DNA of 64,000 nt from Labrenzia sp. CE80 (GTDB lineage Bacteria > Pseudomonadota > Alphaproteobacteria > Rhizobiales > Stappiaceae): the NCBI RefSeq assembly GCF_009650605.1, contig NZ_WAJT01000001.1, forward strand, positions 1,674,001 to 1,738,000. The letters run 5' to 3'. Made by a program: the position numbers and the translations under genes. The notes beneath the pieces are model-generated. The model made no database searches. It had not been told where the DNA came from and saw nothing but the letters and a program-made list of their open reading frames with translations. Below, one piece after another: positions 1-8,627 of this stretch. Positions within the stretch are counted from its first letter, which is position 1. The number at the start of each line of letters is the position of its first letter.

Positions 1-158
1 TGGCAACCACGCCTGAGCTGGTTCAAGCCACCGCCCGCCTCATCGAAAACGCACGCTACGTTTCCATCGAAGGCGCGGGTCACCTGCCCTGCATCGAGTT
101 CCCCGATGAGCTTGTTGGCGCCATGACCCAATTCTTTCAGGAGAACAGTCTTGTCTGA
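1..158 (+). CDS. pcaD: 3-oxoadipate enol-lactonase, C-terminal end (partial)
   Basis: Only the last 51 codons are in the window; the frame is open from base 3 and stops at 158. The encoded tail carries GAGHLPCIE, which fits the catalytic-His segment of alpha/beta-hydrolase lactonases, followed by a short amphipathic helix ending ENSLV. PcaD hydrolyses 3-oxoadipate enol-lactone to 3-oxoadipate in the cytoplasm. The identification rests on this motif and on the position directly before pcaC, with which it overlaps by 8 bp, as in pcaDCHGB operons of Rhizobiales. The nucleophile and most of the protein lie outside the window, so the call depends on context. Confidence 0.8.
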   Translation, partial: ATTPELVQATARLIENARYVSIEGAGHLPCIEFPDELVGAMTQFFQENSLV

Positions 159-540
159 TCGCAACCCAGATTCCCGATATGAAATCGGCATGGCCACGCG
201 GCGCAGCGTTCTGGGCGATGCTCATGTCGACCGGGCGGGTGAAAACATGACGGATTTCGACAACCCGTTTCAGACGATGATAACGGAAGGTGCCTGGGGC
301 ACGGTCTGGTCCGGCGACGCGCTGACAAAGCGGGAAAGGTCCATCGTGACCATCGCTCTACTTGCAGCGCTCGGACATGAAGAAGAGCTGGCAATGCACG
401 TCAGAGCGACTGCAAACACAGGCGCGAGCGCAGAAGATATTCGGGAGGCCCTGATGCATGTGGCCATTTACGCAGGCGTTCCTGCGGCTAACACCGCGAT
501 CAAAGTGGCTAAGGAAGCTCTGCAGGGATTGAAGACTTAA
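151..540 (+). CDS. pcaC: 4-carboxymuconolactone decarboxylase
   Basis: This 129-residue protein belongs to the CMD/AhpD-like fold. It decarboxylates 4-carboxymuconolactone to 3-oxoadipate enol-lactone. The N-terminal RRSVLGDAHVDRA stretch and the C-terminal AGVPAANTA stretch are typical of stand-alone PcaC, and the length matches the family. The start is TTG at 151: an AGGAG lies 6 bases upstream inside pcaD, and the reading overlaps the pcaD stop by 8 bp. The next in-frame ATG (base 190) would remove the first 13 residues. The overlap implies translational coupling with pcaD. Confidence 0.93.
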   Translation: MSDRNPDSRYEIGMATRRSVLGDAHVDRAGENMTDFDNPFQTMITEGAWGTVWSGDALTKRERSIVTIALLAALGHEEELAMHVRATANTGASAEDIREALMHVAIYAGVPAANTAIKVAKEALQGLKT

Positions 541-607
541 GCTTTTCGCTTCTTGAGGAGGAGCGCGAAGAAATGCCTGCAAAGCATTCTGCTACCGGGA
601 GAAACCC

Positions 608-1366
608 ATGACAATTGAGCGATCGAACAGCGAGCGAACGGTTCGGATGGCCGGAGAGTATTTTCAGCGAGACCGCAACCTCCAGCCCCCCGCCTATACA
701 CCAAACTATAAAACGTCGGTCACCCGGTCTCCGCAAAAGGCACTTCTGTCCCTGGAGCAGTCCTTGTCGGAACTGACTGGGCCGGTCTTCAATCACAACG
801 ATCTTGGGCCGCTCGATCATGACATGATCCTGAACTACGCCAAGGATGGTGAGCCCATTGGTCAGAGGATCATCGTTCATGGACGCGTGATCGATGAAAG
901 CGGTCATGGTGTGCCAAACACGCTGGTTGAAGCTTGGCAAGCGAATGCGGGCGGACGCTATCGGCACAAGAAAGACACCTATCTTGCACCCATCGATCCC
1001 AACTTCGGTGGCTGTGGACGATGCCTGACCGATGATGAGGGCTACTATTTCTTCCGCACCATCAAACCGGGCCCCTACCCCTGGCGCAACTACGTCAACA
1101 GCTGGCGCCCCGCTCACATCCACCTGTCGGTCTTCGGCCCCTCCTTCACGCAGCGCCTGATCACACAGATGTATTTTGAGGGTGATCCGCTGATCGACAT
1201 CTGCCCGATCGTCAAGACCATCCCGGACGAAGACGCGATCAAACGCCTGATCGCGCCGCTCGATCTCAACGCGAGCATTCCCCTCGACTGTCGCGCTTAC
1301 AAGTTCGATATCGTTCTGCGGGGCCGCCGCTCGACCCTGTTTGAAAACCGTCTGGAGGGCAATTGA
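608..1366 (+). CDS. pcaH: Protocatechuate 3,4-dioxygenase beta subunit
   Basis: Beta (iron-binding) subunit of the intradiol dioxygenase that opens protocatechuate to 3-carboxy-cis,cis-muconate. The 252-residue protein has the family N-terminal extension followed by the dioxygenase beta-sandwich. The four expected non-heme Fe(III) ligands are visible as Tyr118 (in GRYRH), Tyr157 (in PYPWRN), His170 and His172 (in RPAHIHLS). Length and motif spacing are normal for PcaH. It is separated from the alpha subunit by 3 bases, which fits equimolar production of the two chains. A GGGAG lies a few bases before the ATG. Confidence 0.97.
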   Translation: MTIERSNSERTVRMAGEYFQRDRNLQPPAYTPNYKTSVTRSPQKALLSLEQSLSELTGPVFNHNDLGPLDHDMILNYAKDGEPIGQRIIVHGRVIDESGHGVPNTLVEAWQANAGGRYRHKKDTYLAPIDPNFGGCGRCLTDDEGYYFFRTIKPGPYPWRNYVNSWRPAHIHLSVFGPSFTQRLITQMYFEGDPLIDICPIVKTIPDEDAIKRLIAPLDLNASIPLDCRAYKFDIVLRGRRSTLFENRLEGN

Positions 1367-1369
1367 GCC

Positions 1370-1996
1370 ATGGTTCAACCGCTGAATTACTTAAAGGAAA
1401 CCGCGAGTCAGACCGCTGGGCCCTACGTCCACATTGGCCTTGCACCCGACTATGCCGGCTTCGACATTTTCGAGACCAACTTTTCCAACGTGGTGGCCGG
1501 TCCAAACACCAAAGGCGAGCGCATCAAGATTGAAGGCCGTGTGTTTGATGGAACGGGCGCACCCGTGCGCGATGTGCTGATCGAAAGCTGGCAGGCCAAC
1601 TCGGACGGCAAATATAATCACCCGGAAGATAAGCAGCAAAAACCGGTCGAAACGGACTTTCGCGGCTGGGGCCGGATTTGCTCTGACTTCGAAACCGGTA
1701 TTTTCACCATCGAGACGATCAAACCTGGTCCGGTTCCCGGCCGGAACGGCAAGACCCAGGCGCCCCATATCAGTCTCTGGATTGTCGCGCGCGGGATCAA
1801 CATCGGCTTGCAGACCCGGCTCTATTTCTCGGATGAAACAGCGGCCAATGCCGATGATCAGGTGCTCAACCTGATCGAGCAGGAAGACCGGCGCAAAACA
1901 CTGATTGCGCAACGCAGCGACCGGGACGGCGAGACAGTCTACAGCTTCGACATTTACCTGCAGGGCGACAACGAAACGGTCTTCTTCGACGTCTGA
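1370..1996 (+). CDS. pcaG: Protocatechuate 3,4-dioxygenase alpha subunit
   Basis: Alpha subunit (208 residues) partnering PcaH. The N-terminus carries the SQTAGPYVHIGL segment typical of PcaG. The shared intradiol fold follows (GRVFDGTGAPV, ESWQANSDG, TIKPGPVPG). The iron-ligand pattern of the beta chain is not conserved: the HIH pair is replaced by PHIS, as expected for alpha subunits. It begins 3 bases after pcaH and is followed by 81 bases without a gene before the CoA transferase. Confidence 0.96.
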   Translation: MVQPLNYLKETASQTAGPYVHIGLAPDYAGFDIFETNFSNVVAGPNTKGERIKIEGRVFDGTGAPVRDVLIESWQANSDGKYNHPEDKQQKPVETDFRGWGRICSDFETGIFTIETIKPGPVPGRNGKTQAPHISLWIVARGINIGLQTRLYFSDETAANADDQVLNLIEQEDRRKTLIAQRSDRDGETVYSFDIYLQGDNETVFFDV

Positions 1997-2077
1997 CCGG
2001 CGCCCGTCCCACCAAACCAAACGACCGACCAGCATTTCCCCTGCGGGTCGCTTTCACGAGACCAACGAGTAGGAACC

Positions 2078-2935
2078 ATGGCGAAATTTCAGTCCCTGGC
2101 CGATGCGGTTGCCGACAATCTCAACGATGGCGACAGTGCCGCCTTTGAAGGCTTCACTCATCTCATCCCGCATGCCGCTGCTCATGAGGTCATCCGCCAG
2201 TGTCGCAAAGATCTGACGGTGATGCGCATGACTCCGGACATGATCTACGATCAGCTGATTGGCATGGGCTGCGTGAAGAAGATGATCTTCTCCTTCGCCG
2301 GAAACCCAGGCGTTGGCCTGCTGCGCCGGTTCCGGGATGCCCTAGAGAACGGTTGGCCGCACCAGCTTGAGATCGAAGAACACAGTCACGCGGCCATGGC
2401 AAACGCCTATGAGGCGGGCGCAGCCGGCCTGCCCTGCGCCATTTTCAGAGGCTACCGGGGCGCCGAGCTGACACGCGTCAATCCGAACATCAAATTTGTC
2501 GAGTGCCCCTTTTCCGGTGAGAATCTGGCCACAGTTCCCGCTCTTCGGCCTGATGTTGCGGTCATCCACGCCCTCAAGGCAAATCGCAACGGGGATGTGT
2601 TCCTCGAAGGCATCACCGGTGTTCAAAAGGAAGCCGTTCTGGCTGCCAAACGCTCGATCGTGACCGTGGAGGAAATCGTTGATGATTTCGAAGGTCTCTC
2701 GCCAAATGCGACGGTCCTGCCCGCCTGGACCGTAACCTCCATTGCTGTCGTGCCGGGAGGCGCTCACCCATCCTACACCCAAGGCTATTACGGCCGGGAC
2801 AATGGCGCCTACCTGGAGTGGGACAAGATCGCGTCTGACAGAGACATGTTCATGGACTGGATGAAGGCCAACGTCCTTGACCAGACGCCGGACATTTTCG
2901 CCGCCCGTGTTGCACACCTGAAGACCCAAGGCTGA
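2078..2935 (+). CDS. pcaI: 3-oxoadipate CoA-transferase, subunit A (glutaconate-transferase type)
   Basis: The 285-residue protein is a class I CoA-transferase alpha subunit. By pathway position it should activate 3-oxoadipate using succinyl-CoA. It contains the glycine-containing loop GFTHLIPHAAAHE near residues 25-37 and a long C-terminal part (KEAVLAAKRSIVTVEEIVDDFE). Its length and sequence resemble glutaconate CoA-transferase subunit A more than the roughly 230-residue PcaI of Pseudomonas. The function is inferred from its place between pcaG and pcaF; the next gene is its beta subunit, 11 bases on. A different acyl-CoA substrate cannot be excluded. Confidence 0.82.
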   Translation: MAKFQSLADAVADNLNDGDSAAFEGFTHLIPHAAAHEVIRQCRKDLTVMRMTPDMIYDQLIGMGCVKKMIFSFAGNPGVGLLRRFRDALENGWPHQLEIEEHSHAAMANAYEAGAAGLPCAIFRGYRGAELTRVNPNIKFVECPFSGENLATVPALRPDVAVIHALKANRNGDVFLEGITGVQKEAVLAAKRSIVTVEEIVDDFEGLSPNATVLPAWTVTSIAVVPGGAHPSYTQGYYGRDNGAYLEWDKIASDRDMFMDWMKANVLDQTPDIFAARVAHLKTQG

Positions 2936-2946
2936 GGAGCGCGGAG

Positions 2947-3717
2947 ATGAGCACCTTCACCCCGACCGAAATGATGACGGTTGCCGCCGCCCGCGCGCTA
3001 TCCAACGATGATGTCTGCTTCGTCGGCATCGGCGCCCCTTCGGCAGCCTGCAACCTGGCGCGTCTGACCCATGCGCCCGATATCACCCTGATTTATGAAA
3101 GCGGCACCATCGGAACCGCCCCAACGGTGTTGCCTCTGTCCATCGGAGATGGCGAACTGTGCGACACGGCATTGAACACGGTCTCGGTGCCGGAAATGTT
3201 CCGCTACTGGCTTCAGGGCGGACGGATCACCGTAGGCTTCCTTGGTGGCGCGCAGCTGGATAGGTTCGGCAATATCAACACCACTGTCGTCGGCGACTAT
3301 GACAATCCGAAAGTCCGCCTGCCTGGCGGCGGCGGCGCACCTGAGATCGCCATTTCCTGCGGCGAGATCTTCATCACCATGAAACAGTCGACCCGAGGGT
3401 TTGTCGAGAAACTCGATTTCATCACATCGCTCGGCCATGGCAAGGGCGGCTCGGACCGTGCCGATCACGGTGTCCACACCAAGGGACCGACACGGCTCAT
3501 TACCGATCTCGCAGTCTGGCAGCCCGATCCACAGACCAAGGAGTTCACCGTCACCTCGCTGCATCCTGGTGCTTCTCGGAAGGACGTTCAGGACACCGTT
3601 GGCTGGCCTGCAAAGTTCGCAGATCATGTGCTCGAGACACCGGCGCCGAGCGCGGAAGAGCTGCAGGTCCTGCGTGATCTGCAAGCCCGCACCAAAGCCG
3701 CCCACGAAGGCAAATAA
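2947..3717 (+). CDS. pcaJ: 3-oxoadipate CoA-transferase, subunit B (glutaconate-transferase type)
   Basis: Beta subunit, 256 residues, of the same CoA-transferase. The likely catalytic glutamate that forms the CoA thioester is Glu51 in LIYESGTIG, matching the position of the active-site Glu in glutaconate-type beta subunits. A PGGGGAPEIA stretch follows around residue 120. GGAG precedes the ATG closely, and the gene lies 11 bases after subunit A and 11 bases before the thiolase, so all three are probably co-transcribed. The substrate is inferred from neighbours. Confidence 0.83.
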   Translation: MSTFTPTEMMTVAAARALSNDDVCFVGIGAPSAACNLARLTHAPDITLIYESGTIGTAPTVLPLSIGDGELCDTALNTVSVPEMFRYWLQGGRITVGFLGGAQLDRFGNINTTVVGDYDNPKVRLPGGGGAPEIAISCGEIFITMKQSTRGFVEKLDFITSLGHGKGGSDRADHGVHTKGPTRLITDLAVWQPDPQTKEFTVTSLHPGASRKDVQDTVGWPAKFADHVLETPAPSAEELQVLRDLQARTKAAHEGK

Positions 3718-3728
3718 GGGAGCCTGCC

Positions 3729-4934
3729 ATGCAACGCGCCTATATCTGCGACTATATCCGCACCCCTTTCGGCCGATTTGCCGGTTCGCTTGCCCCGGTT
3801 CGCGCCGACGACCTGGGAGCGATCCCGATCGGGGCCCTGATGGAGCGCAACACGGATGTGGACTGGGCCGCGGTCGATGAAGTGATCTATGGCTGCGCCA
3901 ATCAGGCGGGTGAAGACAACCGCAATGTCGCCCGCATGTCCTCGCTTCTTGCCGGGCTGCCTGAAACGGTTCCCGGCACCACAATGAACCGGCTTTGCGG
4001 CTCTGGTATGGATGCCATCATAACGGCCTCGAGGGCGATCATCTCCGGTCAGGCAGATCTCATTGTTGCGGGAGGTGTCGAAAGCATGTCTCGCGCGCCT
4101 TTTGTCATGCCAAAGGCCGAGACAGCTTTCAGCCGGTCGAATGAGGTGCACGACACGACCATCGGCTGGCGGTTCGTCAATCCCCTGATGAAAAGGCAGT
4201 ATGGCGTCGATTCCATGCCGGAAACGGGCGAGAATGTCGCCGAAGATTTTTCGATCTCACGCGCGGATCAGGATGCCTTCGCCTATCGCTCGCAAAAGAA
4301 AGCGGCGGAGGCCCAGGCGCGCGGCCGGCTGGCGGAAGAAATCGTTGCCGTGACGATCCCGCAACGCAAAGGCGATCCTGTGATTGTCGAAAAAGATGAG
4401 CACCTGCGCCCGGACACCACCCTTGAAACGCTGGCAAAACTGCGCGCGCCTTTCCGAGACGGCGGCACGGTGACGGCCGGCAACGCCTCTGGTGTCAACG
4501 ATGGCGCCGCCGCGCTGCTGATTGCGTCTGAAGACGCCGTTCGCAAATACGGTCTCACACCGATCGCCGGCATCGTTGGCGGCGCGACCGCCGGCGTTCC
4601 TCCACGCATCATGGGCATTGGCCCCGCGCCGGCCACCCGCAAATTGTGCGAGAAACTCGGTATTGCGCCGAAAGACTTTGACATCATCGAGCTAAACGAG
4701 GCTTTCGCTTCACAAGGTCTTGCGGTTCTGCGTGATCTCGGACTTGATGAAACAGCTGACTTCATCAATCCGAATGGCGGTGCCATTGCCATCGGTCATC
4801 CGCTCGGGGCCTCAGGCGCACGGATCACGGGGACTGCGGCACTGGAACTGAAAAAACGTGGCGGCAAACTGGCCCTGGCAACGATGTGTATCGGCGTCGG
4901 TCAGGGCATCGCCATCGCACTGGAGAGCGCTTAG
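3729..4934 (+). CDS. pcaF: 3-oxoadipyl-CoA thiolase
   Basis: Thiolase of 401 residues that cleaves 3-oxoadipyl-CoA to succinyl-CoA and acetyl-CoA, the last step of the beta-ketoadipate pathway. The N-terminal RTPFGRFAGSLAPVRADDL is characteristic of PcaF/PaaJ-type thiolases. The catalytic residues are present: Cys90 in NRLCGSG, His357 in GHPLGASG and Cys387 in CIGVGQG. It sits directly after the CoA-transferase pair and 3 bases before pcaB. Confidence 0.95.
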   Translation: MQRAYICDYIRTPFGRFAGSLAPVRADDLGAIPIGALMERNTDVDWAAVDEVIYGCANQAGEDNRNVARMSSLLAGLPETVPGTTMNRLCGSGMDAIITASRAIISGQADLIVAGGVESMSRAPFVMPKAETAFSRSNEVHDTTIGWRFVNPLMKRQYGVDSMPETGENVAEDFSISRADQDAFAYRSQKKAAEAQARGRLAEEIVAVTIPQRKGDPVIVEKDEHLRPDTTLETLAKLRAPFRDGGTVTAGNASGVNDGAAALLIASEDAVRKYGLTPIAGIVGGATAGVPPRIMGIGPAPATRKLCEKLGIAPKDFDIIELNEAFASQGLAVLRDLGLDETADFINPNGGAIAIGHPLGASGARITGTAALELKKRGGKLALATMCIGVGQGIAIALESA

Positions 4935-4937
4935 AAT

Positions 4938-6278
4938 ATGGGGCCGACTGCCTTCGACAGCCAGATCACGGGTGCGCTTCTGACCGCTCCTGAGACCGCC
5001 GCCCTTTTCGACGACAAGGCCGTCATCAAAGCCATGCTCGATGTCGAAGGCGCGCTCGCATTGGCGGAGGCCGACTGCGGTCTTATTCCCGCAGCGTCGG
5101 CAAAAGCCATCGCAGCGACCTGCCAGAGCCTTCTGATTGAGCCGATCAGCCTCGCGGAGGGTACTGCAAAAGACGGCGTCGCCGTCCCTGCCCTTGTTGC
5201 GCAACTCCGCGCAGCGGTCGGTTCCGAGCATGCCAGTTTCGTTCATTGGGGCGCGACCAGTCAGGACATTTGCGACACAGGGCTCATCTTGCGGCTGCGC
5301 ACCGCAATTGATTTTCATGAAGCATCACTCTGGCAGCTTGCCGATCAACTGGCAAAGCTCGCAGATGCGCACCGCAACACGCCAATTGCTGCAAGGACAC
5401 GCATGCAGCAGGCGACCCCGACGAGTTTTGGCCTGAAGGCCGCCGTCTGGCTCTCCGGCCTTTTGCGCCACCTGGAGCGGCTCGACGGCATCAAGTTTCG
5501 GCTTTTATTGCTTTCATTTGGTGGTGCAGCGGGCAATCTCTCTGCCCTTGGCGAACGCGCAGTGGCTGTTGAAATGAACCTTGCCACGCGTTTGAACCTT
5601 GGCGTTTCGCCAGCTCCCTGGCACACGTTGCGCGACGGTCTTTACGACTATGCCGGCTGGCTGTCGCTCGTGACGGGGACTCTCGGCAAGATCGGCGCCG
5701 ACATCGTGCTGCTGGCGCAGAATGAAATCGCAGAAGTGCGTCCGGGCGGCGGCGGCGGTTCCTCAACCATGCCGAACAAGGTCAACCCGGTCGGCGCGGA
5801 AGTCCTCGTTGCGCTTGCACGCCAAAATGCAGGACTGCTCGGAACCTTGCATCAGGCGGCGCTTCAAGAGCATGAGAGATCGGGCGCCAACTGGACCCTT
5901 GAGTGGCTGACCCTGCCGCAAATCGTCCTCTCGACAGGCAGCGCCTTGGATCATGCGAACCGGCTTATCGGAGCGCTCGAGGTCAAAAGCGAGACCATGC
6001 GCGCGACGATCGAGACTTCAAATGGCCTGTTGCTTGCCGAAGCTGCCAGTTTCGCACTGGCAGAACATATGCCGCGTCCAGAGGCGCAAGCACTCGTCAA
6101 GAACGCCTGCAAACAGGTCAATGAAACCGGGACGCATCTATTCGATGTCTTGGCAGGTCTCGGCGATGCGCCGATTGACTGGGAAGACTTGAAGGATCCA
6201 GCGCACCACATGGGCGCAAGCGATGTCATGATTGATCGCGTTTTGGAATCGTATCAGCATCTTGACCCGAAGCGCTAA
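4938..6278 (+). CDS. pcaB: 3-carboxy-cis,cis-muconate cycloisomerase
   Basis: Member of the fumarase/aspartase superfamily, 446 residues. It converts 3-carboxy-cis,cis-muconate to 4-carboxymuconolactone. The superfamily signature is complete: SSTMPNKVNP at residues 275-284, preceded by a run of five glycines forming the mobile catalytic loop. The N-terminal GALLTAPETAALFDD and the HWGATSQDI segment fit PcaB. It begins 3 bases after pcaF with a GGAG-like site inside the pcaF end. No terminator hairpin was seen after the stop. Confidence 0.93.
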   Translation: MGPTAFDSQITGALLTAPETAALFDDKAVIKAMLDVEGALALAEADCGLIPAASAKAIAATCQSLLIEPISLAEGTAKDGVAVPALVAQLRAAVGSEHASFVHWGATSQDICDTGLILRLRTAIDFHEASLWQLADQLAKLADAHRNTPIAARTRMQQATPTSFGLKAAVWLSGLLRHLERLDGIKFRLLLLSFGGAAGNLSALGERAVAVEMNLATRLNLGVSPAPWHTLRDGLYDYAGWLSLVTGTLGKIGADIVLLAQNEIAEVRPGGGGGSSTMPNKVNPVGAEVLVALARQNAGLLGTLHQAALQEHERSGANWTLEWLTLPQIVLSTGSALDHANRLIGALEVKSETMRATIETSNGLLLAEAASFALAEHMPRPEAQALVKNACKQVNETGTHLFDVLAGLGDAPIDWEDLKDPAHHMGASDVMIDRVLESYQHLDPKR

Positions 6279-6388
6279 GGTATCGATTCAGCGTCTTCTA
6301 AAGTTGAGTCAGCGGCCTTTGTGCAGCGTTTGATTGAAAACCCGATGATCAGCTCAACGCTTTCGCGGTACGCATTTGGAGCTTTTCA

Positions 6389-6916
6389 ATGCTGATCATT
6401 TTCTCCGGATTGCCGGGAACGGGTAAAACCTCGATCGCGCGCGCATTGGCCTCAGATCTTCAAGCCGTCTATTTGCGGGTTGATACGATCGAAAAGGTCA
6501 TGCTGTCCTGCCAAGCGATCAAGACACGTGACGACATTGGACCTGCCGGCTATGACACGGCCCGGGCAGTCGCGCTGGACAATTTGCGCCTTGGGCGTTG
6601 GGTGATCCTGGACAGCGTCAATTCAGTCAGTCTTTCACGCGAGAACTATCATGAGACTGCTCGCGACGCAGACGTTTCGTGGCTCGATGTCTGGGTCGTC
6701 TGCTCCGACAAGGAGGAGCATCGCCAACGCGTCGAGCAGCGAAAGGGCAATAGCCCCGACATTCAGCTGCCTGATTGGCAAGCCGTGAAAAATCGCGAGT
6801 TTGAACCCTGGTCTGACCGCCAGTCCGAAAACCTTTTGCAAGTTGATACGGCCCGTCATTCTCCCGGCGAATGCATCGCGCAGATCAAGGCGCAACTACG
6901 GTCCCGGGCGGGCTGA
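6389..6916 (+). CDS. AAA-family P-loop kinase-like protein
   Basis: Small 175-residue ATP-binding protein. Walker A is GLPGTGKTS at residues 7-15, right at the N-terminus. A WVILDSVNSV segment looks like the second conserved strand of the zeta-toxin/chloramphenicol-phosphotransferase-like (AAA_33) group, and a basic ERQ/RVEQRKG helix could be the lid. The substrate is unknown. It lies 110 bases after pcaB and 144 bases before pobA on the same strand, so it may belong to the aromatic cluster, but nothing in the sequence ties it to aromatic compounds. No toxin-antitoxin partner is visible. Confidence 0.75.
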   Translation: MLIIFSGLPGTGKTSIARALASDLQAVYLRVDTIEKVMLSCQAIKTRDDIGPAGYDTARAVALDNLRLGRWVILDSVNSVSLSRENYHETARDADVSWLDVWVVCSDKEEHRQRVEQRKGNSPDIQLPDWQAVKNREFEPWSDRQSENLLQVDTARHSPGECIAQIKAQLRSRAG

Positions 6917-7060
6917 CACTCTTCAACAATGCTGAGTGTAGGCCGTCCTCAAACGACCAGTCAAAATGTCCAAGTCTTCGATCAGATGGTCCATTCCGTT
7001 TGCCGGTCTGGTTCCTAAGATCCTCTCAACACATCGAAATCGTCCCGGAGAGGATCGTTC

Positions 7061-8233
7061 ATGCGCACACAGGTTGTCATCATTGGAGCTGGCCCGTCCG
7101 GACTGCTGCTGTCCCAGCTCCTGCATCTTGCCGGTGTCGACTGTGTTGTCCTGGAGCGACGTGATCCCGAGTATGTGCTCTCACGCATCCGCGCCGGTGT
7201 CCTCGAACAAGGCATGGTGGACATGCTTGAACGTGCCGGTGTTTCGGACCGAATGCGCAAGGAGGGCCTGCCCCATGACGGCTTCACACTGAGTGTTGCC
7301 GAAACGCGGCTGCGGATCGACCTCAAGGGCCTGACTGGCGGCAAGAGCGTCATGGTCTATGGACAAACAGAAGTCACCCGAGACCTCATGGACGCGCACG
7401 GCGCGCGCGATGGAAAGGTTATCTATGAGGCTTCGAACGTAACGCCCCTTGACTTTGACGGGCCCAACCCGCGCGTCACCTATGACAAGGACGGTACGAC
7501 CCATGAGATCGCCTGTGATTTCATCTGCGGTTGCGACGGATTCCATGGCGTTTCACGCGCATCGGTGCCGGATGGTGCAATCACCGAATATGAAAAGGTC
7601 TACCCTTTCGGCTGGCTCGGAATCCTGTCCTATGTGAAGCCGGTCGACCATGAGCTGATCTATTCCAATCATCCCAATGGTTTTGCCCTTGCCTCCATGC
7701 GGTCGGAAAAACTGAGCCGCTATTACGTCCAGGTTCCCACTGGTACGGACGTCAACGCTTGGTCCGATGATGCGATCTGGGATGAATTGAAGATCCGTCT
7801 TGGAAGAGAAGCTGCAGACCGGATCGAGACTGGTCCTTCCATCGAAAAAAGCATCGCGCCCCTCCGCAGCTTCGTCGCTGAGCCCCTGCGCTTCGGCCGT
7901 TTGATGCTGGCAGGAGATGCCGGTCACATCGTGCCGCCGACAGGCGCAAAGGGGTTGAACCTCGCAGCCTCCGATATTCACTACCTCTCCGAAGCCTTGA
8001 TCGAGTTCTACGGTGAGAAATCCACCGCCGGGATAGACACCTACTCGCAGAAAGCCCTGGCACGCATCTGGAAAGCGGAGCGATTCTCCTGGTGGATGAC
8101 GACGCTTCTCCACCAATTCCCTGACCTGGGCCCCTTCAACGCCCGCATGCAGCAGGCCGACATGGATTACCTTGCGAGTTCCCATGCGGCACAGGTCAGT
8201 TTGGCGGAGAACTACGTCGGCCTGCCCTACTAG
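7061..8233 (+). CDS. pobA: 4-hydroxybenzoate 3-monooxygenase
   Basis: FAD-dependent hydroxylase of 390 residues that makes protocatechuate from 4-hydroxybenzoate with NAD(P)H and O2. GAGPSG at residues 9-14 binds the ADP part of FAD. The CDG motif is in CGCDGFHG, and GDAGHIVPPTGAKGLN (Asp286) contacts the flavin ribityl chain. SRIRAG places Arg44 where the Pseudomonas enzyme has its FAD-contacting arginine, and LIYSNH contains the substrate-contacting tyrosine. GGAGAGG lies upstream of the ATG. Its product feeds the pca genes to the left. Confidence 0.97.
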   Translation: MRTQVVIIGAGPSGLLLSQLLHLAGVDCVVLERRDPEYVLSRIRAGVLEQGMVDMLERAGVSDRMRKEGLPHDGFTLSVAETRLRIDLKGLTGGKSVMVYGQTEVTRDLMDAHGARDGKVIYEASNVTPLDFDGPNPRVTYDKDGTTHEIACDFICGCDGFHGVSRASVPDGAITEYEKVYPFGWLGILSYVKPVDHELIYSNHPNGFALASMRSEKLSRYYVQVPTGTDVNAWSDDAIWDELKIRLGREAADRIETGPSIEKSIAPLRSFVAEPLRFGRLMLAGDAGHIVPPTGAKGLNLAASDIHYLSEALIEFYGEKSTAGIDTYSQKALARIWKAERFSWWMTTLLHQFPDLGPFNARMQQADMDYLASSHAAQVSLAENYVGLPY

Positions 8234-8247
8234 GACGTCTCACCAGT

Positions 8248-8291
8248 CAAAGAAAAGCCCCGGAGCATCGCTGCACCGGGGCTTTTCTTTG
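8248..8291. terminator. Bidirectional terminator between pobA and a convergent gene
   Basis: Perfect 16-bp inverted repeat (8248-8263 with 8276-8291) around a 12-base loop. The GC core CCCCGG is flanked by A-rich and T-rich ends, so it can act on both strands: after pobA (plus) and after the small membrane protein gene (minus). Confidence 0.85.
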
Positions 8292-8317
8292 CTGAATGGA
8301 ACCTGTCGCCGGGGAGT

Positions 8318-8605
8318 TCAGTCAGTCCTGTGGGCGACGTTCTGAAGTTCCTTGCCAACGGCCCCCAATAGAGCCGTGGGCATGTAGACGCCCGCTGCAT
8401 GGAGGCGGACGAGGATGTCTCCCATCTCGTCAAGATCGACCGCGTGATAGGCTCTTTGAGACAGAATAATAAGTTCGTTGCCATCAACGACCAATCTTTC
8501 GACCGTGCGCTCAGCTGCGTCCGTGTTCACGGCAACCATGACGGAAAAACCGAGCATGAAAGCTGCAAAAATATAGACGGTAAAATAGCGGCTCGAGAGG
8601 TTCAT
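8318..8605 (-). CDS. Small membrane-anchored protein of unknown function
   Basis: Encodes 95 residues with one N-terminal hydrophobic helix (about residues 7-29, YFTVYIFAAFMLGFSVMVAV). It is followed by a soluble part rich in Val, Leu and acidic residues. I recognise no family. The start is taken as ATG at 8605; a TTG at 8626 would add 7 residues but has no better ribosome-binding site, while AAGGGTGGG precedes the ATG. It is isolated between two terminators, so it appears to be its own transcription unit. A TTAA-N7-TTAAC box lies 23-38 bases upstream. Confidence 0.6.
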   Translation of the reverse strand: MNLSSRYFTVYIFAAFMLGFSVMVAVNTDAAERTVERLVVDGNELIILSQRAYHAVDLDEMGDILVRLHAAGVYMPTALLGAVGKELQNVAHRTD

Positions 8606-8627
8606 GCGACGCCCACCCTTCGTCAAA

